Assembly: GCA_031261005.1 (NCBI GenBank)
Contig: JAISKF010000014.1
Coordinates: forward strand, 1 to 64,000
Source: Enterobacteriaceae bacterium
GTDB lineage: Bacteria; Pseudomonadota; Gammaproteobacteria; Enterobacterales; Enterobacteriaceae
DNA length: 64,000 nt
Reading direction: 5' to 3'
Shown here: in pieces, positions 39,613-49,093 of the stretch
How the letters are laid out: the number at the start of each line of letters is the position of its first letter
Position numbering within the stretch: position 1 is the first letter of the stretch
Translations under genes and position numbers: made by a program
Notes under the pieces: generated by a model
Database searches by the model: none
Seen by the model: only the letters and a program-made list of their open reading frames with translations
Told to the model about the DNA's origin: nothing

Positions 39613-41489
39613 TTAGCCGTTTGCGGCGCTGATGTCGATATATTTGATACCGCAACACTCGGCGCGGTAGTTTCAGCGCGTTTTTCCTCCAAAGAAGATT
39701 CAAAATCTATCGCGATCTGAACGCGTTCTTCATTATTTTTTGCATCTTCAAGCTCAATCTCCGTGTCATTTTCTGCTTCTGCTTCTGCTTCTGCTTCTGC
39801 TTCTTCTGTGGTCATACTCTCATCTTTACGCAGAGTATCCACCAGGACAGAAACTTCATGATCTGCCACACCAAGCACTTTCAGCGCTTCGGCACCGATA
39901 TGCAGGCTGCTTTCCAGCGTTTCGACGACAACCCAATTAGCACCGGCTTTTTGTAGTTTCTCTTTTAATTCTTTATCAAGAACACGCGCCAGAATTTTCA
40001 GCATTGGATAGAGTGAACGCAGGGTCGAAACTGCTTTTACTGCGCTGGCATTATGATCGATAGAGACAATCACCATTTGCGCTTGCCCTACGCCAATGAC
40101 GTCCAGCAATTGAGGATCGGTAATATCGCCGAAATAGGCGGGAACACCATCTCGCTTCGCTTTTCTCAGCACATCAGGATTTTTCTCAATTACAATATGC
40201 GGGATTGATGAATCTTGCAGCATTTTCGCTAACACATAACCGGTATCACCATAGCCCGCAACGATCACTTTAGCTTTGTTGGCGGTTTCTTGCTGAATCA
40301 ACTCATGATCGAATTCAGACGGCTCGGTTCTTCTGGTTAAGCGGCAACCAAAGGCATACAGGCTTGGTGTAAATGCCATACTGACGGAAATCACGCCAAT
40401 ACCCATAATAAACGTCGTATCGTCGATCACGGCAAAGGCTTTTGCTACGCCGAACAACACAAATCCGAATTCTCCGCCCTGACACAGCAGGAATGCCACT
40501 TTCGTTGCCGCCTCTTTTGACGTGCCAAACAGCAATGCCAGCAGGAACAGAACAGCGATTTTTATCAATAGGATAACCGCAACATTACTGACAAATAGAA
40601 ATGGTGTATGCGCCAGCGTGACGAAATCGATAGACATACCAACGGAGATAAAAAAGATGCTCATCAGCAAACTTTTCGCCGACTCAACGCTGGCGTGGAT
40701 CTGAAACCCGTATTTAGACGTAGAAAGCATCATTCCCATGATAAATGCGCCTAACGCCATAGATAAACCAAAATGCTCCATGACATAAGCCGCTAATATC
40801 ACTGCAAACATAACAAATAGCGTGAATGTTTCGCGGTAATCTTTGCGCGCCATATAATTAAGCACGCCGGGAACGATCCAGCGACCAAAAACAATTACTG
40901 CAAACAGCGCACCGATAACGGAAATACTCTGCATCCACAGCGGGGAATCGCTTGGCAGTACAGAGATTTTATCCGCCAGCAACGGTACCAGCGCTAATAG
41001 CGGTACGATCGATAAATCCTGCATCAGCAAAATAGCAAAACCAATTTTGCCGTGTTCGCTGGAAAACTCGTTGTGCTCTTGCAATATTTGAATAACAAAA
41101 GCGGTAGAAGACAACGCCAGCGTCAGACCAATAATAATCGCCGCGTTCATTTGATAACTAAGCAGGAAGAAATAAGAACCGATAGCCGCGCCGCACAGCA
41201 AAATTTGCAGCGTACCTAAACCAAATACCACGCGGCGCATTGCCCATAAACGTTTGGGCTGCATTTCTAATCCAATAATAAATAACAGTAACACAATGCC
41301 AAATTCGGAAACGTCCCGAATGTTTGCAACGTGTTCTTTAAGAATAACCTTACCGGGCGTATAAGGGCCAATGATGATGCCAGTAATCAGCAAACCCAGA
41401 ATAGAACCTAACCCGATCTTCTTCGATAATGTAACAGTAACTGCGGCAACGAATAAAATAATAACCAGTAATAAGAGTAATTCATTCAT
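39609..41489 (-). CDS. CPA2-family cation:proton antiporter (KefB/KefC-like)
   Basis: Membrane protein of 626 aa with 12 or so helices (residues 1-380), followed by a cytosolic RCK/TrkA-N domain starting at VIVAGYGDTGYVLAKML. Conserved antiporter segments include LLLFIIGLEMQPKRLW and LLMQDLSIVPLLALVPLL. KefB/KefC expel K+ when glutathione adducts accumulate; the RCK nucleotide-binding motif fits, but I cannot assign B or C and see no KefF/KefG partner. The C-terminus carries an Ala-Glu run from a hexanucleotide repeat. In E. coli nothing similar lies between der and xseA. The stop codon is formed at a MITE boundary. Confidence 0.88.
   Translation of the reverse strand: MNELLLLLVIILFVAAVTVTLSKKIGLGSILGLLITGIIIGPYTPGKVILKEHVANIRDVSEFGIVLLLFIIGLEMQPKRLWAMRRVVFGLGTLQILLCGAAIGSYFFLLSYQMNAAIIIGLTLALSSTAFVIQILQEHNEFSSEHGKIGFAILLMQDLSIVPLLALVPLLADKISVLPSDSPLWMQSISVIGALFAVIVFGRWIVPGVLNYMARKDYRETFTLFVMFAVILAAYVMEHFGLSMALGAFIMGMMLSTSKYGFQIHASVESAKSLLMSIFFISVGMSIDFVTLAHTPFLFVSNVAVILLIKIAVLFLLALLFGTSKEAATKVAFLLCQGGEFGFVLFGVAKAFAVIDDTTFIMGIGVISVSMAFTPSLYAFGCRLTRRTEPSEFDHELIQQETANKAKVIVAGYGDTGYVLAKMLQDSSIPHIVIEKNPDVLRKAKRDGVPAYFGDITDPQLLDVIGVGQAQMVIVSIDHNASAVKAVSTLRSLYPMLKILARVLDKELKEKLQKAGANWVVVETLESSLHIGAEALKVLGVADHEVSVLVDTLRKDESMTTEEAEAEAEAEAENDTEIELEDAKNNEERVQIAIDFESSLEEKRAETTAPSVAVSNISTSAPQTAN
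39771..39800 (-). repeat. Hexanucleotide microsatellite in the Kef-type gene
   Basis: Five perfect copies of TTCTGC on the + strand (GCAGAA in the gene) encode an alternating Ala-Glu tract. Because the unit is 6 bp, copy-number changes keep the frame and only alter the length of the acidic tail. Confidence 0.9.
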
Positions 41490-41550
41490 ATCGCAGTTTT
41501 CCTCTAGTTAGTGCACAGCTAGTTCCTGTTGTCAGGGGGAAGCTATCCAT
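41482..41550 (-). CDS. Possible 22-aa leader peptide overlapping the antiporter start
   Basis: A short frame reads MDSFPLTTGTSCALTRGK and ends in a TGA that overlaps the antiporter start as ATGAATGA. Its ATG has GAGGAA at a suitable distance, and the antiporter's own AGAGGA lies inside it. The arrangement would couple translation of the two. It has no recognisable homologue and could be chance. Confidence 0.3.
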   Translation of the reverse strand: MDSFPLTTGTSCALTRGKLRYE

Positions 41551-41735
41551 GGCGTGGTGTTCCTCGACGGATTTTTAGTTGATGATGTTGTGATGCAGTT
41601 TCCCAGTTGAGAGTGATTAATATCTAAACAATATTATGAACACAGAGCATGGTGACTGACTTTTTGCGTAGTTAGTATACGCAACTGTAACAGTTTCTTG
41701 CAGACGATTTTGTAGAAATATCATATTAATTTTTA

Positions 41736-41756
41736 TTAATACCCAACGGGTATTAA
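41736..41756. other. Perfect palindromic hairpin in the xseA-kef gap
   Basis: TTAATACCC and GGGTATTAA around AAC: nine perfect pairs. It lies in the AT-rich 648-bp gap upstream of the antiporter gene, either as a protein operator or an RNA hairpin. Apart from this, the leader frame and MITE I, I see no gene in the gap. Confidence 0.55.
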
Positions 41757-41949
41757 GCGATATTAATTATTTACGATGAATTTGCTCGAAATATGAATAA
41801 AATTATCTGGTCATAAAGGTGTTTTTACTGTTGCATAAAACAGGTTTATTTAATGAGGTTAATATGATGGAAGCACTTTGTTCCCATACCGAGAGTTGAG
41901 AAATCGGAAGCTGAGAAAATAATCTTGGATAATCAGTTAACCTGAGGGT

Positions 41950-42138
41950 TTGGATAAGAGGTTATATTTCGACGATAAAAATCAAATAATTATATGATTT
42001 TTGCGTAGGGGCGACAACCTGTCGCCCGCCAAACCACAATGAAATCAACGGGCGGCAGGTTGCTGCCCCTACAAATTATTCTTTATTATCAATTCATTAA
42101 TCTATGATTCTTGCCATTTCTTTAGCCAAACCTTAGGT
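41950..42138 (-). repeat. MITE-like repeat copy I
   Basis: Left end TA-ACCTGAGGGTTTGGATAAG, arm, core CGTAGGGGCGACAACCTGTC, spacer, inverted right hairpin GGGCGGCAGGTTGCTGCCC, right arm and end TTTAGCCAAACCTTAGGT. The last base coincides with the xseA stop codon. Confidence 0.85.
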
Positions 42139-43490
42139 CAATTAGTTAATTTATTAACCCCGCAAACACAACTCTCCACCCAGCCATCACTTAATCGTGT
42201 TTTCAGGGTATCGCCGACTTGTATCTGTCTGGTTTTTTTTAGTGTAGCGCCATCGCTGGTGCTGGTGACGCTATAACCGCGCGCTAATGTAGCCAGCGGG
42301 CTGACGGCTTCCAGTTGAGAATATCCGACACTAAAACGCTGTTTAGCCGCGTTCATTTGCCGTTCTAATGCTTGTTGTAACTGATATTGCAACTGTTGCA
42401 ATTGCTGTTGGCTGCGATGTACGCGTCTTTGCGGCTGTGTTTGTATTAATCGTTGTTGAAGTTGCTCGTTGTTGCGGCTATTTTGACGCAGCCGTGTTTG
42501 CATTACATCTTCTAAACGATTTTGCAGTTTGAGCAACGTTGTTTGCTGGCGTGATAAGCGAAGCTGCGGGTGTTGCTGTTGTAATCGGCTGTCCTGACGC
42601 GCTAAACGCTGGCGCAGACGAGAAAGATAATAATCCATCGCCATTTCCAATCGCTGTTGCTGTGATTGCAACTGGCGCACCAACTCTAACTGATTACGGC
42701 TCACCAATTCAGCGGCGGCTGACGGCGTTGGAGCGCGTAAGTCAGCGACAAAATCAGCGATAGTCACATCAGTTTCATGTCCAACGGCGCTGACAATGGG
42801 GATTTGACTGCTGGCAATGGCTCTGGCAACTAATTCTTCGTTAAAACACCAAAGATCTTCCAGCGAACCGCCGCCGCGCCCGACGATCAACACATCACAC
42901 TCGTTACGCTGATTCGCCAGCTCAATTGCCTGCACAATTTGCAGCGTGGCATCTGCGCCCTGAACCATCGTTGGATAAATAATTACTGGCAGCGAGGGAT
43001 CGCGGCGTTGCAGTATATGCAAAATATCGTGCAGCGCCGCACCGGACTTTGATGTCACAATACCAATGCAAGTTGCCGGAGCAGGTAACGGATGTTTGCG
43101 AGCTTGATCAAACAATCCCTCTGCGGATAATCGCTGTTTAAGCTGCTCAAAACGCTGTTGCAGCAAACCATCACCCGCAGGCTGCATACTTTCAGCAATC
43201 AACTGATAGTCACCGCGCGGTTCATATAACGTGATAGATGCGCGAATTAAGACCTGCTGACCGTTTTGCGGCTGAAAAGTGGTTTTACGATTGGCGGTAC
43301 GAAACATGGCACAGCGCACTTGCGCGCGATCATCTTTCAGCGTGAAGTACCAATGCCCCGAAGAGGGTTGGGAAAAATTAGAGATTTCCGCAGACAGCCA
43401 AATCTGCCCCATTTCCATTTCTAATAGCTGACGAACCGTTTGATTTAAACGGCTAACGGTAAAAACCGGCGGTGAAGAGGGTAGCGACAT
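42138..43490 (-). CDS. xseA: Exodeoxyribonuclease VII large subunit
   Basis: Large subunit of exonuclease VII, which degrades single-stranded DNA and assists mismatch repair. An OB-fold N-terminus ([20 protein letters not shown]) is followed by the catalytic region ([67 protein letters not shown]), a long Gln-rich coiled coil and the conserved LARGYSVT segment. Length 450 aa (E. coli 456). Divergent from guaB as in E. coli. Confidence 0.97.
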   Translation of the reverse strand: MSLPSSPPVFTVSRLNQTVRQLLEMEMGQIWLSAEISNFSQPSSGHWYFTLKDDRAQVRCAMFRTANRKTTFQPQNGQQVLIRASITLYEPRGDYQLIAESMQPAGDGLLQQRFEQLKQRLSAEGLFDQARKHPLPAPATCIGIVTSKSGAALHDILHILQRRDPSLPVIIYPTMVQGADATLQIVQAIELANQRNECDVLIVGRGGGSLEDLWCFNEELVARAIASSQIPIVSAVGHETDVTIADFVADLRAPTPSAAAELVSRNQLELVRQLQSQQQRLEMAMDYYLSRLRQRLARQDSRLQQQHPQLRLSRQQTTLLKLQNRLEDVMQTRLRQNSRNNEQLQQRLIQTQPQRRVHRSQQQLQQLQYQLQQALERQMNAAKQRFSVGYSQLEAVSPLATLARGYSVTSTSDGATLKKTRQIQVGDTLKTRLSDGWVESCVCGVNKLTN

Positions 43491-43578
43491 GTGACGGAGA
43501 TCAAACTCGTGGGTGACAACTTAATTGACTGATACTACATAGCTGTACCAGCGAATCAAGCATTTTTTGAGAAAAGTG

Positions 43579-43607
43579 TGGTCAAGCCCTCACTGGTTCT
43601 GTATAAT
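43579..43607 (+). promoter_or_regulatory. Candidate sigma-70 promoter of guaB
   Basis: Exact TATAAT at 43602-43607 with TGGTCA at the 17-nt spacing, 67 bp before the guaB ATG in the xseA-guaB divergent gap. The -35 match is modest. No clear PurR operator was found in the gap. Confidence 0.5.
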
Positions 43608-43673
43608 GCCACGGCAATATTTTATCTGTTTTTCTCTCGTCAACCCTTGTTTTAACCCAGTGAGATATTGCCC

Positions 43674-45143
43674 ATGCTACGTATTGCCAAAGATGCTCTA
43701 ACATTCGACGACGTTCTGCTCGTTCCCGCACATTCCACTGTATTGCCTAACACGGCTGAATTATCAACGATGTTGACCTCAACCATTCGTTTGAATATTC
43801 CCATGCTTTCCGCTGCGATGGATACCGTTACCGAAGCCAGACTGGCTATCGCTTTAGCGCAAGAGGGCGGAATCGGTTTTATCCACAAAAATATGTCTAT
43901 CGAACGTCAGGCGGAAGAAGTGCGCCGCGTGAAAAGACATGAAAGCGGCATCGTTACTGATCCCATCACCGTTACGCCTGAAACCACAGTGCGCGAAGTT
44001 AAAGAAATGGCGCAAGTGAACGGTTTCGCCGGTTATCCGGTGGTGGCAGCCAATAATGAACTGGTCGGGATTATTACTGGTCGTGACGTGCGTTTTGTTG
44101 TCGATTTAGATCAACCCGTCAGCGGGCTGATGACACCGAAAGAGCGCTTAGTCACTGTTAACGAAACAGAAGCGAAAGATCGCGACATCGTATTCCAAAG
44201 AATGCAGGAAAAACGCGTTGAAAAAGCGCTGGTTGTTGACAGCAAATTTCATCTGTGCGGCATGATTACGGTGAAAGACTTCCAAAAAGCAGAGCGCAAA
44301 CCTAACGCCTGTAAAGACGAACAAGGTCGTTTGCGTGTCGGTGCTGCGGTTGGTGCCGGTGCAGGTAACGAAGAGCGTGTGGCTGCATTGGTTGAGGCTG
44401 GTGTTGATGTATTGCTGATTGACTCCTCTCATGGTCATTCCGAGGGCGTTTTACAGCGCATTCGTGAAACTCGCGCCGCTTATCCTAATCTGCAAATCAT
44501 CGGCGGTAACGTAGCAACGGCTTCCGGCGCTCTGGCACTGGTTGAGGCTGGCGTTAACGCCGTGAAAGTCGGTATCGGTCCGGGTTCAATCTGTACTACG
44601 CGTATCGTAACTGGCGTAGGTGTTCCGCAAATTACTGCTATTGCTGATGCCGTTGATGCTGTTGGCCATTTAGGTATTCCGGTTATCGCTGACGGCGGTA
44701 TCCGTTTCTCTGGTGATATTTCTAAAGCGATTGCCGCCGGTGCTTCTTGCGTTATGGTTGGTTCAATGCTGGCAGGTACAGAAGAATCTCCGGGTGAAAT
44801 TGAACTGTATCAAGGTCGTTCATTTAAATCCTATCGCGGAATGGGTTCGCTGGGCGCGATGTCTAAAGGCTCGTCTGACCGTTACTTCCAGACCGATAAC
44901 GCCGCCGACAAACTGGTGCCGGAAGGTATTGAAGGTCGCGTCGCGTACAAAGGCTATCTGAAAGTGATTATTCACCAGCAAATGGGCGGATTACGTTCTT
45001 GTATGGGATTGACCGGTTGCGCGACGATTGATGAACTGCGTACCAAAGCTGAATTTGTGCGTATTACCGGTGCAGGCATTCAGGAAAGCCATGTTCATGA
45101 TGTGACGATTACTAAAGAGTCACCAAATTATCGTATGGGTTAA
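43674..45143 (+). CDS. guaB: Inosine-5'-monophosphate dehydrogenase
   Basis: Oxidises IMP to XMP, the first committed step to GMP. The 489-aa protein starts [21 protein letters not shown] at ATG 43674, with TTG 43668 as a less likely start. Two CBS domains (about 95-205) interrupt the TIM barrel. The catalytic loop [15 protein letters not shown] holds the active Cys, and the flap [10 protein letters not shown] is present. First gene of the guaBA operon. Confidence 0.98.
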   Translation: MLRIAKDALTFDDVLLVPAHSTVLPNTAELSTMLTSTIRLNIPMLSAAMDTVTEARLAIALAQEGGIGFIHKNMSIERQAEEVRRVKRHESGIVTDPITVTPETTVREVKEMAQVNGFAGYPVVAANNELVGIITGRDVRFVVDLDQPVSGLMTPKERLVTVNETEAKDRDIVFQRMQEKRVEKALVVDSKFHLCGMITVKDFQKAERKPNACKDEQGRLRVGAAVGAGAGNEERVAALVEAGVDVLLIDSSHGHSEGVLQRIRETRAAYPNLQIIGGNVATASGALALVEAGVNAVKVGIGPGSICTTRIVTGVGVPQITAIADAVDAVGHLGIPVIADGGIRFSGDISKAIAAGASCVMVGSMLAGTEESPGEIELYQGRSFKSYRGMGSLGAMSKGSSDRYFQTDNAADKLVPEGIEGRVAYKGYLKVIIHQQMGGLRSCMGLTGCATIDELRTKAEFVRITGAGIQESHVHDVTITKESPNYRMG

Positions 45144-45294
45144 TATTTAGATCTCTTCTGAATATCATTAGATAAGAGGCGGATTATCTATCCGCCTCTC
45201 GTATTCTCCCCATCAAAACAGCTATAATGCTGCGAAATTTCTCCTTGTCCGACCTGCTATCAGGTCTCACATTACCGTTTTTGGAAAGCGATAC

Positions 45295-46872
45295 ATGTCA
45301 AAAAATATCCATCAGCAGCGCATTCTGATTCTGGATTTTGGTTCTCAATACACCCAGTTAATTGCTCGCCGCGTTCGTGAAATCGGCGTTTATTGCGAAT
45401 TATGGGCGTGGGACGTCAGTGAAGCGCAAATTCGTGAATTTAATCCCACGGGTATTATTCTGTCCGGCAGCCCTGAAAGCACCACCGAGGCAGGCAGCCC
45501 GCGCGCGCCGGAATATGTGTTTAACGCTAATGTACCGGTACTCGGCATTTGCTACGGTATGCAAACGATGGCGATGCAGCTTGGCGGTCAGGTTCAGGGT
45601 TCTGACGAGCGTGAATTCGGCTATGCCAAAGTAGATATTATCAACGATAGCGAGTTTATCCGCGATATTCGTGATTCTCTGTCCGCTGACGGCAAACCGC
45701 AGCTTGATGTCTGGATGAGTCACGGCGATAAAGTCACCGCGATCCCCGCCGGTTTTAAAACCATTGCCAGCACCGATACTTGCCCGTTTGCTATTATGGC
45801 GAACGAAGAAAAACACTTCTACGGGCTGCAATTCCACCCCGAAGTAACGCATACCAAACAAGGTTTACCGCTGTTAAAACGCTTTGTGCTGGATATTTGC
45901 GGCTGTGATGCGTTATGGACGCCTGCTTCCATTATCGACGATGCTATCGCGCGTATTCGTCAGCAAGTCGGTGATGATGAGGTGATTCTTGGCTTGTCCG
46001 GCGGTGTCGATTCCTCTGTTACTGCTATGTTGCTGCATCGTGCTATCGGCAAACGCTTAACTTGCGTATTTGTCGATAACGGCTTACTGCGCCTGAACGA
46101 AGCGGATCAAGTAATGGACATGTTCGGCGATAAATTTGGTCTGAACATTATCCACGTTGCCGCTGAACAGCGCTTTTTAAGCGCCCTGTCTGGTATTAGC
46201 GATCCCGAAGCGAAGCGTAAAACCATTGGTCGCGTATTTGTCGAAGTGTTTGATGAAGAAGCCACAAAACAAACCAATGTGAAATGGTTAGCGCAAGGGA
46301 CGATCTACCCTGATGTGATCGAATCCGCTGCGTCTGCTACCGGTAAAGCCCATGTTATCAAGTCTCATCACAATGTCGGCGGATTACCGGAAGAGATGAA
46401 AATGGGACTGGTTGAACCGCTGAAAGAGTTGTTCAAAGATGAAGTGCGTAAGATCGGTCTGGAACTCGGCTTGCCATACGACATGCTATACCGCCACCCA
46501 TTCCCCGGACCAGGTTTAGGTGTGCGCGTACTGGGCGAAGTGAAAAAAGAGTATTGCGACCTGCTGCGCCGTGCTGACGCCATCTTTATTGAAGAACTGC
46601 ACAAAGCCGATCTGTACCATAAAGTCAGTCAGGCATTCACCGTATTTCTACCAGTACGCTCCGTCGGCGTAATGGGCGATGGTCGTAAATACGATTGGGT
46701 TGTCTCACTGCGCGCCGTCGAAACCATCGACTTTATGACCGCACACTGGGCGCACCTCCCGTATGATTTCTTAGGCCGCGTCTCTAACCGGATAATTAAT
46801 GAAGTCAATGGAATCTCGCGTGTGGTTTATGATATTTCCGGCAAACCACCGGCGACGATTGAGTGGGAGTGA
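45295..46872 (+). CDS. guaA: GMP synthase (glutamine-hydrolysing)
   Basis: Aminates XMP to GMP. An N-terminal class I glutaminase domain has the nucleophile in [15 protein letters not shown] and the His/Glu pair in FHPEVTHT. The ATP pyrophosphatase domain has the PP-loop [15 protein letters not shown], and a C-terminal dimerisation domain ends PPATIEWE. Length 525 aa, as in E. coli. It follows guaB by 151 nt and is the last gene of the E. coli-like block 1. Confidence 0.98.
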   Translation: MSKNIHQQRILILDFGSQYTQLIARRVREIGVYCELWAWDVSEAQIREFNPTGIILSGSPESTTEAGSPRAPEYVFNANVPVLGICYGMQTMAMQLGGQVQGSDEREFGYAKVDIINDSEFIRDIRDSLSADGKPQLDVWMSHGDKVTAIPAGFKTIASTDTCPFAIMANEEKHFYGLQFHPEVTHTKQGLPLLKRFVLDICGCDALWTPASIIDDAIARIRQQVGDDEVILGLSGGVDSSVTAMLLHRAIGKRLTCVFVDNGLLRLNEADQVMDMFGDKFGLNIIHVAAEQRFLSALSGISDPEAKRKTIGRVFVEVFDEEATKQTNVKWLAQGTIYPDVIESAASATGKAHVIKSHHNVGGLPEEMKMGLVEPLKELFKDEVRKIGLELGLPYDMLYRHPFPGPGLGVRVLGEVKKEYCDLLRRADAIFIEELHKADLYHKVSQAFTVFLPVRSVGVMGDGRKYDWVVSLRAVETIDFMTAHWAHLPYDFLGRVSNRIINEVNGISRVVYDISGKPPATIEWE

Positions 46873-46910
46873 TGGGTAGTTTTTGTTAGTGATTAGGATT
46901 AGTAAGGTTT

Positions 46911-46953
46911 AAAACCGCTAGTGAAATCTTTTGAGATTGCTGGCGGTTTTTTA
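46911..46953 (+). terminator. Rho-independent terminator after guaA
   Basis: AAAACCGC / GCGGTTTT stem with further inner pairing (AAATCT / AGATT), followed by TTATATTT. Confidence 0.88.
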
Positions 46954-47104
46954 TATTTGTAATATTTCGTTAATCTGTGAAAATATACTATTGACCTCTG
47001 TATTTTTAATAGAATAGATTTATTCTTTTAATAAACAAGATGAATAAAATAATTTCCCCATTCGACTTAGTTGTATATACCAAAATTCATATCCTGGTAA
47101 TCCA

Positions 47105-47773
47105 TTATACTGAAATATATGATTTTTTATTACTGTAATCTAATACACCTAATGAACTTAGATGGTCTATATAAGTATAGATATGTTGTGGTAATGATAA
47201 AATTTCTGGATTTATTGTGATTTCTATAAGACTATTTTTTTCTTCTTGTATTAATGAACTATTTTTAATTGCGTTTTCAATTTCTTTAAAGGTAAGGTTT
47301 TCATCTAATTTTACATGATTAGAGTCAACAGATTGAAAATATATTGATATATCATGTCGAGATAATTTATCTATTAAGTTAACTTCATCTGGAGCTAATT
47401 GGCTAATGATAAATAAAGTTGCAGGGTGGATATTTTCAGCTTTATCTTTATCTATAGAACAGGCAAGTAGCTGAATATACATTTCATTAATTATACTTCC
47501 TTCATCTTGGAATTTAAGTTTATCTATTATTTGTAAGAAAATTGATTCAACAGGTTTTACTCGATTATTTTCTGGTACTCTATCAAGAGCAGCTTGAATT
47601 TTATCTTGAAGTCTTGCAATGTATTGAATTGGAATAAGAGTGAGTCTAAATGTTTTTATTAGGTCTACTCCAAGTTTACCAAATTCTTTTACTAGTCCTT
47701 TGAATCCATCATCATAAATATCTTGTATCACTTGAGGAGGAATATTTTTTATGAAATTTTCAGGATCTGCCAT
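47105..47773 (-). CDS. Abi-alpha (DUF4393) family protein, putative phage defence
   Basis: A 222-aa soluble helical protein with the DUF4393/Abi_alpha central region: PVESIFLQIIDKLKFQDE, then MYIQLLACSIDKDKAENIHP and FIISQLAPDEVNLIDKLS, the spacing typical of that family. Members were linked to abortive-infection loci and are often lone accessory genes; the mechanism is unknown. The gene is much more AT-rich than guaA and rluA on either side and sits exactly where the two E. coli-like blocks meet, consistent with horizontal transfer. ATG at 47773 with AGAG upstream. No partner gene is visible. Confidence 0.72.
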   Translation of the reverse strand: MADPENFIKNIPPQVIQDIYDDGFKGLVKEFGKLGVDLIKTFRLTLIPIQYIARLQDKIQAALDRVPENNRVKPVESIFLQIIDKLKFQDEGSIINEMYIQLLACSIDKDKAENIHPATLFIISQLAPDEVNLIDKLSRHDISIYFQSVDSNHVKLDENLTFKEIENAIKNSSLIQEEKNSLIEITINPEILSLPQHIYTYIDHLSSLGVLDYSNKKSYISV

Positions 47774-47962
47774 TTTTAACTCTAATTAAGTAGGACATTA
47801 AATTCATTATGTTTCTATAGATATTATACATTATCACTATATTATTCATCATGATATTTTAATTCCCCTGCTGATTTATTTTCTAATTCTGCTCCATAAA
47901 CAATGACAATCTCATCAAACTTTATAATTTAACTAGTTTAAAAATAAATAAAATTTAGTCAA

Positions 47963-47998
47963 TTACGTTATTTTGTGTGAAGTAGCAAAATGACGTAA
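47963..47998 (-). terminator. Hairpin downstream of rluA
   Basis: TTACGTTATTTTG pairs with CAAAATGACGTAA over 13 positions with one G-U, around a 10-nt loop. On the minus strand it begins 38 nt after the rluA stop and is followed by AATTGACTAAATTTTATT, a plausible but weak terminator of rluA. Confidence 0.55.
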
Positions 47999-48035
47999 AA
48001 AGCAGGAGGAATTTAAGGCTTAAAAAACCAACCCC

Positions 48036-48689
48036 CTAAATCCCCTCACACCGAAATGTCATCACCGTACCAAACGCTGGGTGTGTAATTGAAAGTTCCT
48101 GTGCGTGTAATTGTAATCGGTCTGCCATCGCTTTGGCTTCGGGGTGGGCGTAGAATTTGTCGCCTAAAATCGGGTGTCCGATTGCCAGCATGTGTACGCG
48201 TAGTTGGTGGGAGCGTCCGGTGACGGGCATTAGTTTGACTCTGGTTGAACCATCATCATCGCGGCTAATAACCTGATATTCTGTCTGCGCGCTTTTACCG
48301 GTTTCGTAACAGACTTTTTGTTTCGGGCGATTTGGCCAGTCGCAAATAAGCGGTAGATCGACTAATCCCTCGTCTTTTTCCAAATGTCCCCAAACGCGCG
48401 CGATATAGGTTTTTTTCGTTTCCCGTTCGCGGAACTGGCGTTTTAATTCTCGTTCTGCGGCTTTGGTCAGTGCGACGACTATCACGCCGCTGGTTGCCAT
48501 ATCCAAACGATGCACGGATTCAGCGCTGGGATAATCGCGCTGGATTCGCGCCATAATGCTGTCGTGATGCTCCGGCGCTTTACCCGGTACGGAAAGCAAT
48601 CCGCTTGGCTTATTTACCACCATAATGTGTTCGTCCTGATACAGGATATATAAATAAGGTTCAGTCGGCGGGTTATAGGACAACATCAT
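48036..48689 (-). CDS. rluA: 23S rRNA / tRNA pseudouridine synthase RluA
   Basis: Makes pseudouridine 746 in 23S rRNA and 32 in several tRNAs. The 217-aa protein has the catalytic HRLDMATSG (Asp63), the N-terminal VVNKPSGLLSVPG and the later PVTGRSHQLRVHML, and no S4 domain, which is characteristic of RluA among the Rlu family. It is the last gene of the polB-rapA-rluA set, separated from rapA by two MITE copies. Starts MMLSYNPP; the second ATG is equally possible. Confidence 0.96.
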   Translation of the reverse strand: MMLSYNPPTEPYLYILYQDEHIMVVNKPSGLLSVPGKAPEHHDSIMARIQRDYPSAESVHRLDMATSGVIVVALTKAAERELKRQFRERETKKTYIARVWGHLEKDEGLVDLPLICDWPNRPKQKVCYETGKSAQTEYQVISRDDDGSTRVKLMPVTGRSHQLRVHMLAIGHPILGDKFYAHPEAKAMADRLQLHAQELSITHPAFGTVMTFRCEGI

Positions 48690-48751
48690 AGCGGTTTATA
48701 GCTCCAAGAATCAGAATACCAGCGTATGTGCCAGTATACCGAATCATTATT

Positions 48752-48950
48752 TAACCTGAATTTCAGATAAGAAATTATATTATTACGATAAATTTCAAAT
48801 AATTATGTAGTTTTTCGTAGGAACGGCAACCTGCCGCCCGCCAGGCAATGGTGAAATTAACGGGCGGTTGACAACCGCCCCTACGAATTATTCTTTATTA
48901 TCAATATATTGATTTATCGTTTTTACCATTTTTTATCTAAACCTGAGGTT
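48752..48950 (+). repeat. MITE-like repeat copy J, first of a tandem pair
   Basis: TA-ACCTGAATTTCAGATAAG at the left, core CGTAGGAACGGCAACCTGCC, right hairpin GGGCGGTTGACAACCGCCC, right arm and terminal TTTTATCTAAACCTGAGGTT. Full length. Lies between rapA (3' end) and rluA. Confidence 0.88.
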
Positions 48951-49093
48951 TATTACGATAAATTTCAACCGATTATATGGTTTTCCGTAGGGGCGGCAAC
49001 CTGCCGCCCGCCAAGCAATGGTGAAATCAACGGGCGGTTGACAACCGCCCCTACGAATTATTCTTTATTATCAATATATTGATTTACCATTTT
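48951..49093 (+). repeat. MITE-like repeat copy K, second of a tandem pair
   Basis: It starts at the end of copy J without the outer left arm (TATTACGATAAATTTCAACC). Its core and right half are almost identical to copy J (spacer CCAAGCAATGGTGAAATCAA against CCAGGCAATGGTGAAATTAA). The right end stops at CCATTTT next to the rapA stop codon, missing the terminal bases. Confidence 0.88.

Noticed and set aside
10455-49093. Repeated GC-rich motifs considered as a CRISPR array
   Set aside because: Copies are kilobases apart, inverted internally and lack regular spacers; they are dispersed palindromic repeats.
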